NCBI GenBank assembly: GCA_963723235.1
Contig: CAVRPV010000005.1
Coordinates: 1-35,934 of the forward strand
Direction: 5' to 3'
DNA from: CAIRTM01 sp963723235
GTDB lineage: Bacteria; Desulfobacterota; WTBG01; CAIYCZ01; CAIRTM01
Length of the DNA stretch: 35,934 nucleotides
Shown here one piece after another: positions 18,276 to 26,042 of this stretch. How positions within the stretch are numbered: position 1 is the stretch's first letter; the number at the start of each line of letters is the position of its first letter. Position numbers and translations under genes: made by a program. The notes beneath the pieces were generated by a model, which saw only the letters and a list, made by a program, of their open reading frames with translations, searched no databases and had not been told where the DNA came from.

Positions 18276-18291
18276 GGCTTTTGAAAAAGCC
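18276..18291 (+). terminator. weak hairpin directly after the Na+ transporter gene
   Basis: GGCTTT and AAAGCC pair over a TGAA loop just after the stop codon at 18271-18273. No T-run follows (TGTCTTGCT), so intrinsic termination is doubtful; it may protect the 3' end. Confidence 0.3.
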
Positions 18292-18441
18292 TGTCTTGCT
18301 GTAGTAAGATTTTGCTCATCAGGGCATTTTGAACAGACCCTACCTGCTATTTCAAGCGTAACGAGAAACTTGAGCCCTTTATTCTGCTGCATGCCTGCAA
18401 TTTTTCCCGGAGCCGCCCTGCGTCAAACCGAAGGGGCATAG

Positions 18442-18470
18442 ATGACAGACACACAAAAAAAGGCTATAGT
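18442..18470 (+). promoter_or_regulatory. sigma-70-type promoter of the MsrB-MsrA gene
   Basis: ATGACA (18442-18447) and TATAGT (18465-18470) are 17 bases apart, each differing from consensus at one position. The chosen start codon is about 44 bases downstream. Confidence 0.5.
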
Positions 18471-18513
18471 TTATAATGAAATGCTTTAAACAATGTATTG
18501 TGGTGTATGTACT

Positions 18514-19617
18514 ATGAAATCGCACGCAAAGCTTTTTCGAATTCTGATTGTGCTGCTTTTCGCAGCAAACCTGTCTGCCTGTGCGCCTGCGGCCGAGGAG
18601 CAGACACAGCCATCCGGCGCCGCCGCGGTTCAGGTGACGCCAGACCCAGAAAGGAGCGCCTTCATGAAACCGACCGATGTTGAATTGCGCCAACGCCTGA
18701 CCCCGGAGCAGTACCGGGTAACGCAGCAGAATGCAACCGAGCCGGCTTACAGCGGAGAATATGACCGGACTTTTGAGCCGGGCCTCTATGTCGATGTTGT
18801 TTCGGGTGAGCCGCTGTTTAGCAGCCTGGACAAATATGATTCAGGATGCGGGTGGCCGGCATTCACCCGGCCGCTGGAAAACCCCTCGGTAGCCGAACGG
18901 ACGGATACCACCCTTGGCATGAAGCGGGTCGAGGTCCGCAGCGCACAGGCTGATTCGCACCTGGGTCATGTGTTTGAGGACGGTCCGAAAGAGGCCGGAG
19001 GCCTGCGCTACTGTATTAATTCGGCCGCGCTGCGGTTCGTGCCGCTGGCGGACATGGAAGCCCAAGGGTACGGGGCCTATCTTGAGCGTTTTCGCAAAGC
19101 AGGTATTGCCGTGCCAGCCGCTCAGAGGGAAACCGCCATTCTTGCGGGGGGGTGCTTCTGGGGCATGCAGGAAATTCTGCGAGATATTGACGGCGTGCTT
19201 GAAACCCGGGTCGGGTACTGCGGCGGAAACCTTCCCAATGCAACCTATGAGGATGTTTCGCGCGGAGAAACCGGGCACGCCGAATCGGTTGAAATTGTTT
19301 TCGACCCGGCGCGCATCAGCTTTAAACAGCTTCTGACCGGCTGGTTTTTCCGGATGCACGACCCCACCACCCTGAACCGCCAGGGCAATGATCGCGGCAG
19401 CAGCTATCGCAGCACGATATTTTATTTTAATGAGCGCCAGAAGAAAGAGGCGGAGGAAGCAATCAAAGAGGTTCAGGTCGCCCATCGCTGGCCTGCCCCG
19501 ATTGTGACAACGGTTGAGCCTGTTAGAAACTGGTCACTGGCTGAGGGCTATCATCAGGACTATCTGAAAAAAAATCAGGGGGGCTATACCTGCCACTTCC
19601 TGCGCGAGTGGGATTGA
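18514..19617 (+). CDS. msrBA: lipoprotein methionine sulfoxide reductase, MsrB-MsrA fusion
   Basis: A 367-residue lipoprotein: signal sequence with lipobox LSAC (Cys23), then MsrB, then MsrA. In MsrB, DSGCGWPAF, DSHLGHVF and GLRYCINSAALRF are clear, and the last holds the catalytic cysteine (about 167). In MsrA, AGGCFWGMQE holds the catalytic cysteine (about 214), with GYCGG, HAESVEI and EGYHQDYL nearby. Together they reduce R- and S-methionine sulfoxide in periplasmic proteins. The four zinc cysteines of classical MsrB are absent: GLYVDVVSGEPLF replaces the first CxxC, and VRSAQADSHLG replaces the second. A TTG-type start seven codons upstream (18493) is possible, but the signal peptide begins at 18514. 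It lies just before the cytochrome c assembly genes, which fits a periplasmic thiol-linked role. Confidence 0.9.
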   Translation: MKSHAKLFRILIVLLFAANLSACAPAAEEQTQPSGAAAVQVTPDPERSAFMKPTDVELRQRLTPEQYRVTQQNATEPAYSGEYDRTFEPGLYVDVVSGEPLFSSLDKYDSGCGWPAFTRPLENPSVAERTDTTLGMKRVEVRSAQADSHLGHVFEDGPKEAGGLRYCINSAALRFVPLADMEAQGYGAYLERFRKAGIAVPAAQRETAILAGGCFWGMQEILRDIDGVLETRVGYCGGNLPNATYEDVSRGETGHAESVEIVFDPARISFKQLLTGWFFRMHDPTTLNRQGNDRGSSYRSTIFYFNERQKKEAEEAIKEVQVAHRWPAPIVTTVEPVRNWSLAEGYHQDYLKKNQGGYTCHFLREWD

Positions 19618-19626
19618 GTAAGCAAA

Positions 19627-19643
19627 GGTGCGCAATGCGCACC
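19627..19643 (+). terminator. perfect 7-bp GC-rich hairpin after msrBA
   Basis: GGTGCGC and GCGCACC pair exactly over AAT, ten bases after the stop codon. No T-run follows, so it may be a Rho-assisted or mRNA-stabilising hairpin rather than a classical terminator. Confidence 0.4.
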
Positions 19644-19655
19644 CTGCAAGCATGC

Positions 19656-19712
19656 CCCAGTTGACCTTATTGACGTAATTGACCACGTTGTCAATGAGGA
19701 CAACTGGGTCAA
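19656..19712. repeat. long imperfect inverted repeat with TTGAC/GTCAA sites in 9-bp multiples
   Basis: Arms of 19 bases (19656-19674 and 19690-19708) match at 17 positions across a 15-base spacer. TTGAC starts at 19661, 19670 and 19679, exactly 9 bases apart. The opposite orientation GTCAA starts at 19690 and 19708, 18 apart. It lies between msrBA and resB, 150 bases before the resB start, and may be an operator, a folded leader or a remnant of a small repeat. Confidence 0.5.
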
Positions 19713-19858
19713 TGCTGTCAGGGCTCCCCCTTTAAAACTGCAGTTGCATGCGGGCCGGGTTTGCGTGCTGTTTAATCTGGACAAGAACATAAAAAAACGG
19801 CAGAATGCATGAACATTTGCTGCGCAACCAAGACGAACCTTACAGGATCAACGGAGCA

Positions 19859-21244
19859 ATGCCTAAACCAAGCATCTTCACAACAATCTGGCGATTTTTA
19901 ATCTCCCTGCGGCTGACCCTCTTCTTGCTGTTTATTCTTGCAGGTGCCTGCATTATCGGCACTGTTGTGCCGCAAAAAGCTTCTCAGGCCGAGTATATCG
20001 GGATTTTCGGTGAGACGGGTTTGCGCGTGATTGACGCATGTCTGCTCTACGACCTGTTCGGTTCGTGGTGGTTTCAGCTGGCAATGGCGTTTTTTGCCCT
20101 GAACCTGATCTGCTGCACGCTGCATCGCGCTCCGCGCATCTGGCATGCGCTGCGCACCAGCCGCTCTCTGCCTGATTCCGCAAGCCTTGCGGCCATGAGC
20201 TGCTGTAAAACGGTCCAGCTTCAAAGTTTTGACAGCGCAGGCGAAGAGCGCTTCGCGCACGAACTGAACGCTGCCTTCGGCCGACCTGTAATACAACGCC
20301 AGGAAGACGGGGTTACCCTGTTTGCCGAAAAGGGGCGCTGGTCACGGCTGGGATTTTTGTTGACGCATACGGCCCTTCTTCTGATCATGGGTGGATCGCT
20401 TTTGGGTCATCTCGGCTTTAAAGGCTTCATTGAGCTCTATGAAGGTGAGCAGTCGGATAACGTGACACTGACCGACCGCTCAGGTCATGAGCAGCTCGAC
20501 TTTACCCTGCGCTGCAATTCCTTTGAGGTTACGTTTTATGAAAATACCGGGCGGCCGAAGTCCTATCTCAGCAGCCTGACAATCATTGAAAACGGCCAGG
20601 ACGTTGTGACCAAGGAGATCAGGGTCAATGATCCCCTGATCTATAAGGGTATTTATTTTTACCAGTCAACCTATGGCGTCGATCCCAACGGAGGCGGCAC
20701 GCTGGAGCTCTCCTTTGTGGCCCCCGATACAACCGAGCCCTTCATTGCCAGCGTGGGGGTTGGCTCATCGATTGTACTGCCGGGCACACAGGATGAAATT
20801 TTTGTTGACCGTTTTCTGGCTGATTTCGCCCTGGATGAGCACAATAAGCCCTTTTCACGCTCAAGGAATATGAACAATCCGGCTGTGCTGTTGCGCGCGC
20901 AGCGGGGTGGCGAGCCTTTATTTACCTCCTGGCTGTTCGCGCGCTATCCTGATTTTCACGGACGGCAGACCGAGCCGTACCGGATCAGTCTCCTCAATTT
21001 TGAACCGCGCACATTTACCGGTTTGCAGGTAACAAAGGACCCCGGTGTTGTGTTTGTCTGGGCCGGGTGCATTTCCCTGCTGGCCGGTATGTATATCGCG
21101 TTTTTCTGTTCGCATCGCCGCATCTGGGTACACTGCGCGCAAAAACAGCATGGCTTTCTGGTAACAATAGCCGGAGACGCTAATAAACATAAGGACGTAT
21201 TTAAAAAAGATTTTTCCACGCTGTGCGAGCGCCTGCTGAGCTGA
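19859..21244 (+). CDS. resB: cytochrome c assembly protein ResB/Ccs1
   Basis: A 461-residue inner-membrane protein of the system II haem-attachment complex. With CcsA it exports haem and ligates it to apocytochromes c outside the membrane. Three hydrophobic segments lie in the first half (WRFLISLRLTLFLLFILAG, WWFQLAMAFFALNLICC and FLLTHTALLLIMGGSLLG). A large periplasmic domain of about 230 residues follows, and a last membrane span VVFVWAGCISLLAGMYIAFF is near the C-terminus. ISLRLTLFLL with TVVPQ is typical of the family. The start at 19859 follows GGAG closely and begins MPKPSIFTTIW; an upstream ATG (19805-19809 region) would add 18 residues. The stop lies 10 bases before the ccsA start, so the two form an operon. 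Confidence 0.88.
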   Translation: MPKPSIFTTIWRFLISLRLTLFLLFILAGACIIGTVVPQKASQAEYIGIFGETGLRVIDACLLYDLFGSWWFQLAMAFFALNLICCTLHRAPRIWHALRTSRSLPDSASLAAMSCCKTVQLQSFDSAGEERFAHELNAAFGRPVIQRQEDGVTLFAEKGRWSRLGFLLTHTALLLIMGGSLLGHLGFKGFIELYEGEQSDNVTLTDRSGHEQLDFTLRCNSFEVTFYENTGRPKSYLSSLTIIENGQDVVTKEIRVNDPLIYKGIYFYQSTYGVDPNGGGTLELSFVAPDTTEPFIASVGVGSSIVLPGTQDEIFVDRFLADFALDEHNKPFSRSRNMNNPAVLLRAQRGGEPLFTSWLFARYPDFHGRQTEPYRISLLNFEPRTFTGLQVTKDPGVVFVWAGCISLLAGMYIAFFCSHRRIWVHCAQKQHGFLVTIAGDANKHKDVFKKDFSTLCERLLS

Positions 21245-21254
21245 AGGAGGACGC

Positions 21255-22094
21255 ATGAGTTCAACACTGCTGGGCATCACCACAATCGGGTATCTGCTGT
21301 GCATGACCCTGTATTTCTGTTGCGTTTTTTTCAAGAGCGAAAAATTCGGCCGCATCGTTACCGTGCTTGTCGTGATCGTGGCCGTGATCCACAGCGCCGG
21401 TTTTGGGTTGCGCTGGTGGGAATCCTATCAGGCGGGCCACGGCCGCATACCGCTCACGAATTTGTATGAAGCCCTCATCGGGCTGAGCTTGACAAGCGTG
21501 CTGCTGTACCTCTATATCGAGCTGCGCTACAAAACCAGGGCCCTGGGAATTTTGTTGCTGCCGGTTGTTTCGATTTCCATGGCCTATGCTTCGCTTTCAC
21601 CGACCGTCAGCTCCACAATCGATCCGCTTATTCCGGCCCTGCAGAGCAACTGGCTGAGCTATCATGTGATCACCTGCTTCCTGGGCTATTCTGCTTTTGC
21701 GGTTTCCTGCTGCGCGGCTTGTGTGTACCTGTTTAAAGGCAGGGGCACAAGCGATACGAGCGCTCAAGGCGTTGTCGGATTTTTCCCATCCCTTGAACGG
21801 CTGGATGAAATCATGTACCGGATGACGGCCATAGGTTTTTTGATGCTGTCCCTTGGCATCATCACCGGCGCTGTCTGGGCCAACTATGCCTGGGGCAGTT
21901 ACTGGAGCTGGGATCCCAAGGAGACCTGGTCTTTGATTACCTGGTTTTTATATGCCGCAGTGCTGCACGCGCGCATAACGCGCGGCTGGCGCGGCAGGCG
22001 CATGGCGATTTTGTCGGTTATCGGTTTCGCATGCGTGGTGTTTACGTTTCTGGGCGTTAATTACCTGCTCTCAGGCCTGCACAGCTACGCATAA
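21255..22094 (+). CDS. ccsA: cytochrome c assembly protein CcsA/ResC
   Basis: A 279-residue polytopic membrane protein, the haem-handling partner of ResB. The tryptophan-rich haem-binding loop appears as WANYAWGSYWSWDPKETW, the hallmark of the CcmC/CcsA/NrfE group. Conserved histidines are visible in VIHSAGF, SYHVITC and VLHARIT, candidates for haem ligands. About eight membrane spans are seen, a normal number. AGGAGG lies four bases before the ATG, the strongest ribosome site in this stretch. It ends 42 bases from the convergent CBS-domain gene. A c-type cytochrome for it to mature lies nearby at 24.4-24.7 kb. Confidence 0.92.
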   Translation: MSSTLLGITTIGYLLCMTLYFCCVFFKSEKFGRIVTVLVVIVAVIHSAGFGLRWWESYQAGHGRIPLTNLYEALIGLSLTSVLLYLYIELRYKTRALGILLLPVVSISMAYASLSPTVSSTIDPLIPALQSNWLSYHVITCFLGYSAFAVSCCAACVYLFKGRGTSDTSAQGVVGFFPSLERLDEIMYRMTAIGFLMLSLGIITGAVWANYAWGSYWSWDPKETWSLITWFLYAAVLHARITRGWRGRRMAILSVIGFACVVFTFLGVNYLLSGLHSYA

Positions 22095-22136
22095 CAGGCT
22101 GGTGCATTAATGCCTTACAAGTAGTCGGGGGGTTTT

Positions 22137-23503
22137 TTACTCAGGCGGGGTGTTTTTATCGGCCGGTTCTTTTTGAAGAATCTCCATGCGTACCGTGTTA
22201 ATCGTTGTTTCGGTTGCAGAAAGGATTGTAAAAGAAAGCTGCGGCGCGACCGAATCATCGCTATCATTGCCGCTCTCAATCGCGTTTTTTGGCCAGGTGA
22301 ATACTTCCCCCTGCAGCGGAACCCTGCCGGCCAGATCCATCAACAACCCTCCGACCGTATCATAGCCGCGATCAAGAGGCAGTCCTGTTTTAACATGCAG
22401 ATGCTCTTCCAGATCGGCAAGCAGATACTGGGACTGAATGCGGAAGCAACCCGGTTTTTCCTCAATGAAATGATGCGACGGTTCATCATATTCATCGTAG
22501 ATCTCGCCGACCATTTCCTCCAATATGTCTTCAAGCGCCACCATGCCCGCTACACCGCCGAACTCGTCAACCACAATACCCATGCCGATCTGCTTGGTTT
22601 TAAGCTCGGTAAGGATTTCGCGCACATTTTTTGATTCCGGCACAAAGTACAGATCGGTGCGCATCAACTCGCGCAGGCTGAAGGTCTTGCCGGCCGGATC
22701 AAAGAGAAAATACAGCAGGTCCTTGATATAAAATATGCCGACAATCTTATCGGGTACTTCATCATATACGGGATAGCGCGAGTAGTTATGCTCGCGGTGC
22801 TGCTCCCATACTTCCTCCAAAGTTTCATTGACCTCAAACATGACCATTTTCGTGCGGGGCATCATAATTTCCCGGGCAACCGTGTCTTCGAGGTCAAGTG
22901 CGCCGGTAAGCATGCTGCTGATCTCTTTGTGCAGCACATTCTCCTTGTGCCCGCGCAGAATCATCCACTCAAGATCCTCCTCGGTTACCAGCGGGCCCTG
23001 ATGTGAGAATTTGCCGCCACTGAGCCAGACAACCCCGCCGCTGATAAATACCAGCACACGGGTCAGGGGCAATAAAAGATAGTACAGCCCGGAGATAAGA
23101 GGAAAAAACGGAATAATATTTTCGGCATTATGTTTGGCGAATGTTTTCGGTACGACTTCGCCGAACACCAGGATGATCAGGGTCATGATGCCGACCGCGA
23201 GGCCCACGGCAAGGCTTTCGCGATCACCAAGTCCGAGGCGCAGAAGCTGCTGCTGGCTGAAAGCCGTTGCAATCGAGGCCGCCAGGATATTGACGATATT
23301 ATTGCCGATTAAAACAGCGGTCAGAACATCATTGGGTTTTTTCAGCCACAGGCTCAGCAGGCGTGATTTTCTGCCGCTGTCAAGCAGCTGATGAATGCGG
23401 TTGTGCGACAGGCTCGTAAGCGCGGTTTCCGTTGATGAAAAAAGAGCCGATCCGATCAGGCATAACCTATGGCAGCCAGTTGATAGAATGATTCTGAGTC
23501 CAA
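22137..23503 (-). CDS. DUF21-CBS-CorC/HlyC membrane protein, one frameshift near its start
   Basis: About 455 residues. The N-terminal DUF21 domain includes ALFSSTETALTSLSHNRIH, NDVLTAVLIGNNIVNIL and VFGEVVPKTFAKHN. Two CBS motifs follow (REIMMPRTKMVMFEV with YSRYPVYDE; YFVPESKNVREIL with GIVVDEFGGVAGMVALEDILEE). A CorC/HlyC C-terminal domain completes it (FRIQSQYLLADLEEHL, TVGGLLMDLAGRVP). The family exports Mg2+/Co2+ or regulates such transport. The reading frame is broken near 23467, where adding one T restores AAIGLCLIGSALFSS. The real start is probably TTG at 23503 with AAGGA upstream, because no ATG precedes the conserved region in frame. The product is likely membrane-bound and adenine-nucleotide-sensing. 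Confidence 0.87.
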
Positions 23504-23614
23504 ATTAACGTCCTTTTTTTGCAAGCAATGAATCGACGGTTCTTGCCGCAACTGTACCAAAAAAAGCAGCGCTTTACAAGCGGTCGCCCTCACCCGGGGC
23601 GCTCAGGCTCATCC

Positions 23615-24348
23615 TCAGGCGATGGCGCGCTTTATGTTTTTCACCAGACGAACCAGGTAGTATCGGTCGCGCTCCATGGCCTGCAGAAGGGCCGCGCCGG
23701 TGCAGGGCCGCACGAGCAGGGCTTCCTCAGCCGAGGCGAGCAGGTTGAACAGCTCCACGCAGCAGCTGCTGATTGAAAACGTGTCGCCGATGGAATAGGG
23801 GGCTGCCTGCGCATCATCGGAGCGGAAGCGCGGCGCTATAAAATTCGCATGCACGGACGTCCAGGTTTGAAACAGTCCATCCCAGGTGCCTACCGGCTTG
23901 CCGCTCAAGCGCGCCAGGCCTTTGACAATCTGCTCACCCATCTCCTGCGGGAAACCGTCCCAGGCCGCGGGCTTGCGCTCCACAAAACGGGGAGCATTGA
24001 TCAGTGCGTCGCGCTCAGCCATGTCGGGCATCTTCTTTGGTTTAAATGTAATCGGCGTTATGGTCGTTTCAAGGCAGCCGTCATAGGACGGGCCCAGGAG
24101 CTTTGAGGACACAACCAGTGTTTTGCCTTTAAAGGGCGAGGCTTCAAACCAGGGCAGCGCATCAAAGCGGCAAATAGCGGACCAGCACTCCGGCGCAGCA
24201 TAGCCGACATCCTCCAGCAGGGCCTCACAGGGATTTTTTTCAGCCCGGCGCATGTGCACGCCCTTTGCCGCCATCTCCTGCTGCAAGTCTGAAAACGTCC
24301 CGCATCCAGCCAGTAGCAGTATTTCCAGGGTTCCTGCTCCTGCCACAT
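23615..24348 (-). CDS. unrecognised protein, start region frameshifted
   Basis: A protein of about 245 residues that I do not recognise. GGAGG lies seven bases before an ATG at 24348 that reads MWQEQEPWKYCYWLDAGR. Adding one T to the run at 24292-24295 joins it to FSDLQQEMAAKGVHMRRAEK, which gives a natural N-terminus. Without that repair the frame would have to start at 24370 and run through a stretch without a ribosome site. The body contains WSAICRFDALPWFE, GPSYDGCLETTITPIT, GTWDGLFQTWTSVHANF and ISSCCVELFNLLASAE; tryptophan and cysteine are frequent. No signal peptide, membrane span or catalytic motif is clear, so it is probably cytosolic. It lies 40 bases after the cytochrome gene on the same strand and likely shares its transcript. 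Confidence 0.65.
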
Positions 24349-24388
24349 GCCCGCTCCTCCCCGTGATCATGCAATGCGCTTATTCGTC

Positions 24389-24652
24389 TTATTCCGTTTT
24401 TAGACCCAGCTCGACCGCCGCCGCTTTGAGACCTTCAGTATCCTGCTTCATCTTGGCCATCATAGGGTTGGTTGTCGCCTGCGCGGCCTTGATTAGGGCA
24501 TCCACGGTCTTGAATTTTACAAGGAACTGATCCTTGCCCGGAGCGACCGTGCCGTTGTGACAGCCTGCGCAGGTTCCCCAGCCCGCATGCGCTACTGATC
24601 CGGCAAGACAAAAACCAACGGTCATTAGAACAGCTACCATCATCCGTTTCAT
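24389..24652 (-). CDS. small periplasmic monoheme c-type cytochrome
   Basis: An 87-residue precursor: signal peptide MKRMMVAVLMTVGFCLAGSVAHA, then WGTCAGCHNGT with the haem-attachment motif CAGCH. The mature part is only about 64 residues, near the minimum for a class I-like cytochrome c. Methionines in NPMMAKMKQ are candidates for the distal iron ligand. AGGAGG lies a few bases before the ATG. It would be secreted and loaded with haem by the ResB/CcsA pair encoded about 2.3 kb away. The partner protein and redox route are unknown. It is intact. Confidence 0.87.
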   Translation of the reverse strand: MKRMMVAVLMTVGFCLAGSVAHAGWGTCAGCHNGTVAPGKDQFLVKFKTVDALIKAAQATTNPMMAKMKQDTEGLKAAAVELGLKTE

Positions 24653-24778
24653 AGCGTACCTCCTGTTGTGATTGGGATTGCGCGCTCAGTGAGCGCGATT
24701 TTTCTGTGTATATCCATCTTATGTGAAATGCGCCCCTGTTTTCAAGCATAAAAAACTGTGACTGGCGATGCCGCACAC

Positions 24779-25693
24779 TCAGTGCCGCATTTCGCTGTTG
24801 CCATCGTCCTGAAGCAGCTCCTCCTGCGCCCACTGGCGCATCTTTTCACGGGCTATGCGCTTTTTATGTATATATCCCCAGATGAACACCAGGCTTGCAA
24901 GAAACCACAGGGCTCCGGTGCTGAAAAGAATCGGTACCCAGCTGAAACGCAGCTTCAGATATTCAAGCCACAGCCGCTCAATTTCATCCCAGCTCAGGTA
25001 GTAGGCTTTCCACAATGCCAGTTTAAAATCCTTACAGGAACTATATATGCTGAGAAAGGTGCGGAATTCATCGTCGCCGAAACTGGATTTTAAAAATGAA
25101 ATAAAATAAAAACTCTGGCAATAGGCCAGTTCCGCCCGGCGCTCATCACGGGGGAATGCGTTTGTAATGTCATCCATGGGCAGCACATTCCCGCTCAGCA
25201 CGGCCATGGTCATGGTGGTCAGGCGCTGTACGCTCCATTCTCCGGCAACAATAACGGCCATGCCCTCATTCAGCCAGCGTGGAATGTGGCCGGGGCCGAA
25301 TGCCTGGCCCAGCAGGATGTGACACATCTCATGCTCAAAGGTTTTGAGAATATCCCCGCCCGAGTTTTTGAGCAGCACGATCAGGTTGTACTGCGGATAG
25401 GCAACGCCAACGGCCCATTCGGGAACCTGCGCGCCGACAGGCTGCACGCTGCGAAAGTATTCCTGATCGGGTGCGATAATTACACGCACACTCGTCGGCA
25501 GGGCAAAGCCGAGTTGTTTGGAAATGTTTTCAGCAATTGCGTCGGCTTTTTGGGACAGAAAAAGTGCGGTACGGTCGCCCTCGGTGCTCTCAATCGTGAA
25601 ATACCTGCTTGAGAGCGGTGCGCGCTCTTCTGCGCAAAGCGGCTGAAGAAAAAATACTGCAGCGAACAGCAGGTATATAATTGTGCGTATCAT
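24779..25693 (-). CDS. membrane-anchored gluzincin metallopeptidase (peptidase MA family)
   Basis: A 304-residue protein with an N-terminal signal sequence (about 1-21, ending PLCAEE), a periplasmic domain, and one membrane span near the C-terminus (WVPILFSTGALWFLASLVFIW) followed by a basic cytoplasmic tail. The catalytic motif is H121-E122-M-C-H125 in TFEHEMCHILL, with the likely third zinc ligand E143 in RWLNEGMAV, as in peptidase MA-like gluzincins. The preceding sequence GVAYPQYNLIVLL is the edge strand that holds peptide substrate. Targets are unknown; envelope quality control is plausible. It is first in the minus-strand row leading to the cytochrome, with a promoter candidate upstream and 126 bp to the next gene. 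Confidence 0.83.
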   Translation of the reverse strand: MIRTIIYLLFAAVFFLQPLCAEERAPLSSRYFTIESTEGDRTALFLSQKADAIAENISKQLGFALPTSVRVIIAPDQEYFRSVQPVGAQVPEWAVGVAYPQYNLIVLLKNSGGDILKTFEHEMCHILLGQAFGPGHIPRWLNEGMAVIVAGEWSVQRLTTMTMAVLSGNVLPMDDITNAFPRDERRAELAYCQSFYFISFLKSSFGDDEFRTFLSIYSSCKDFKLALWKAYYLSWDEIERLWLEYLKLRFSWVPILFSTGALWFLASLVFIWGYIHKKRIAREKMRQWAQEELLQDDGNSEMRH

Positions 25694-25729
25694 GCGAGCT
25701 GATCAGTGAAAGGAGTCTTGTGTTTCTGA

Positions 25730-25759
25730 ATTGTATTCATACCAGGACAGAAATTACAA
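25730..25759 (-). promoter_or_regulatory. possible promoter of the peptidase gene, contains TGAATACAAT box copy 2
   Basis: On the minus strand TTGTAA (25754-25759) and TACAAT (25730-25735) are 18 bases apart, 36 bases before the start codon. TGAATACAAT occupies 25730-25739. Confidence 0.4.
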
Positions 25760-25863
25760 GTTCGAATTCAACTCGCGCTCTGAGACTTATTTTGCTTTCA
25801 CAGGAGTGCCAATGTGCTAATATGCCTGCACATTGCCGGTGAAACCGTAAAAGTCGCAGTAGC

Positions 25864-25949
25864 TGTCACCCCGGACTTGATCCGGGTCCATCACCCACGA
25901 GCACATGCCACTGGATTCCGGGTCGCGCTGCGGCATTGCCCGGAATAAC
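25864..25949. repeat. REP-like intergenic palindromic element
   Basis: Two hairpins stand side by side: CCCGGA/TCCGGG (25870-25886) and ATTCCGGG/CCCGGAAT (25915-25946). The element opens with GTCACCCCGGACTTGATCC and closes with GGAATAAC. This is the layout of dispersed palindromic repeats common in proteobacterial genomes. It fills much of the 349-bp gap between the divergent peptidase and polA genes; the rest of that gap holds the promoter candidate and nothing else I can support. Confidence 0.55.
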
Positions 25950-26042
25950 AAACATGTTAATGCTTTGCAGCAGTGGCACCTGACAAGCCTGCTGCCCTCA
26001 AACAAAACCACGTATTGAAGTGTCATGCCCGGGAGGGCGTTT

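Noticed and set aside
22120..22136. G-run followed by six T between ccsA and the CBS gene
   Set aside because: No stem of useful length precedes the T-run, so an intrinsic terminator is not supported.
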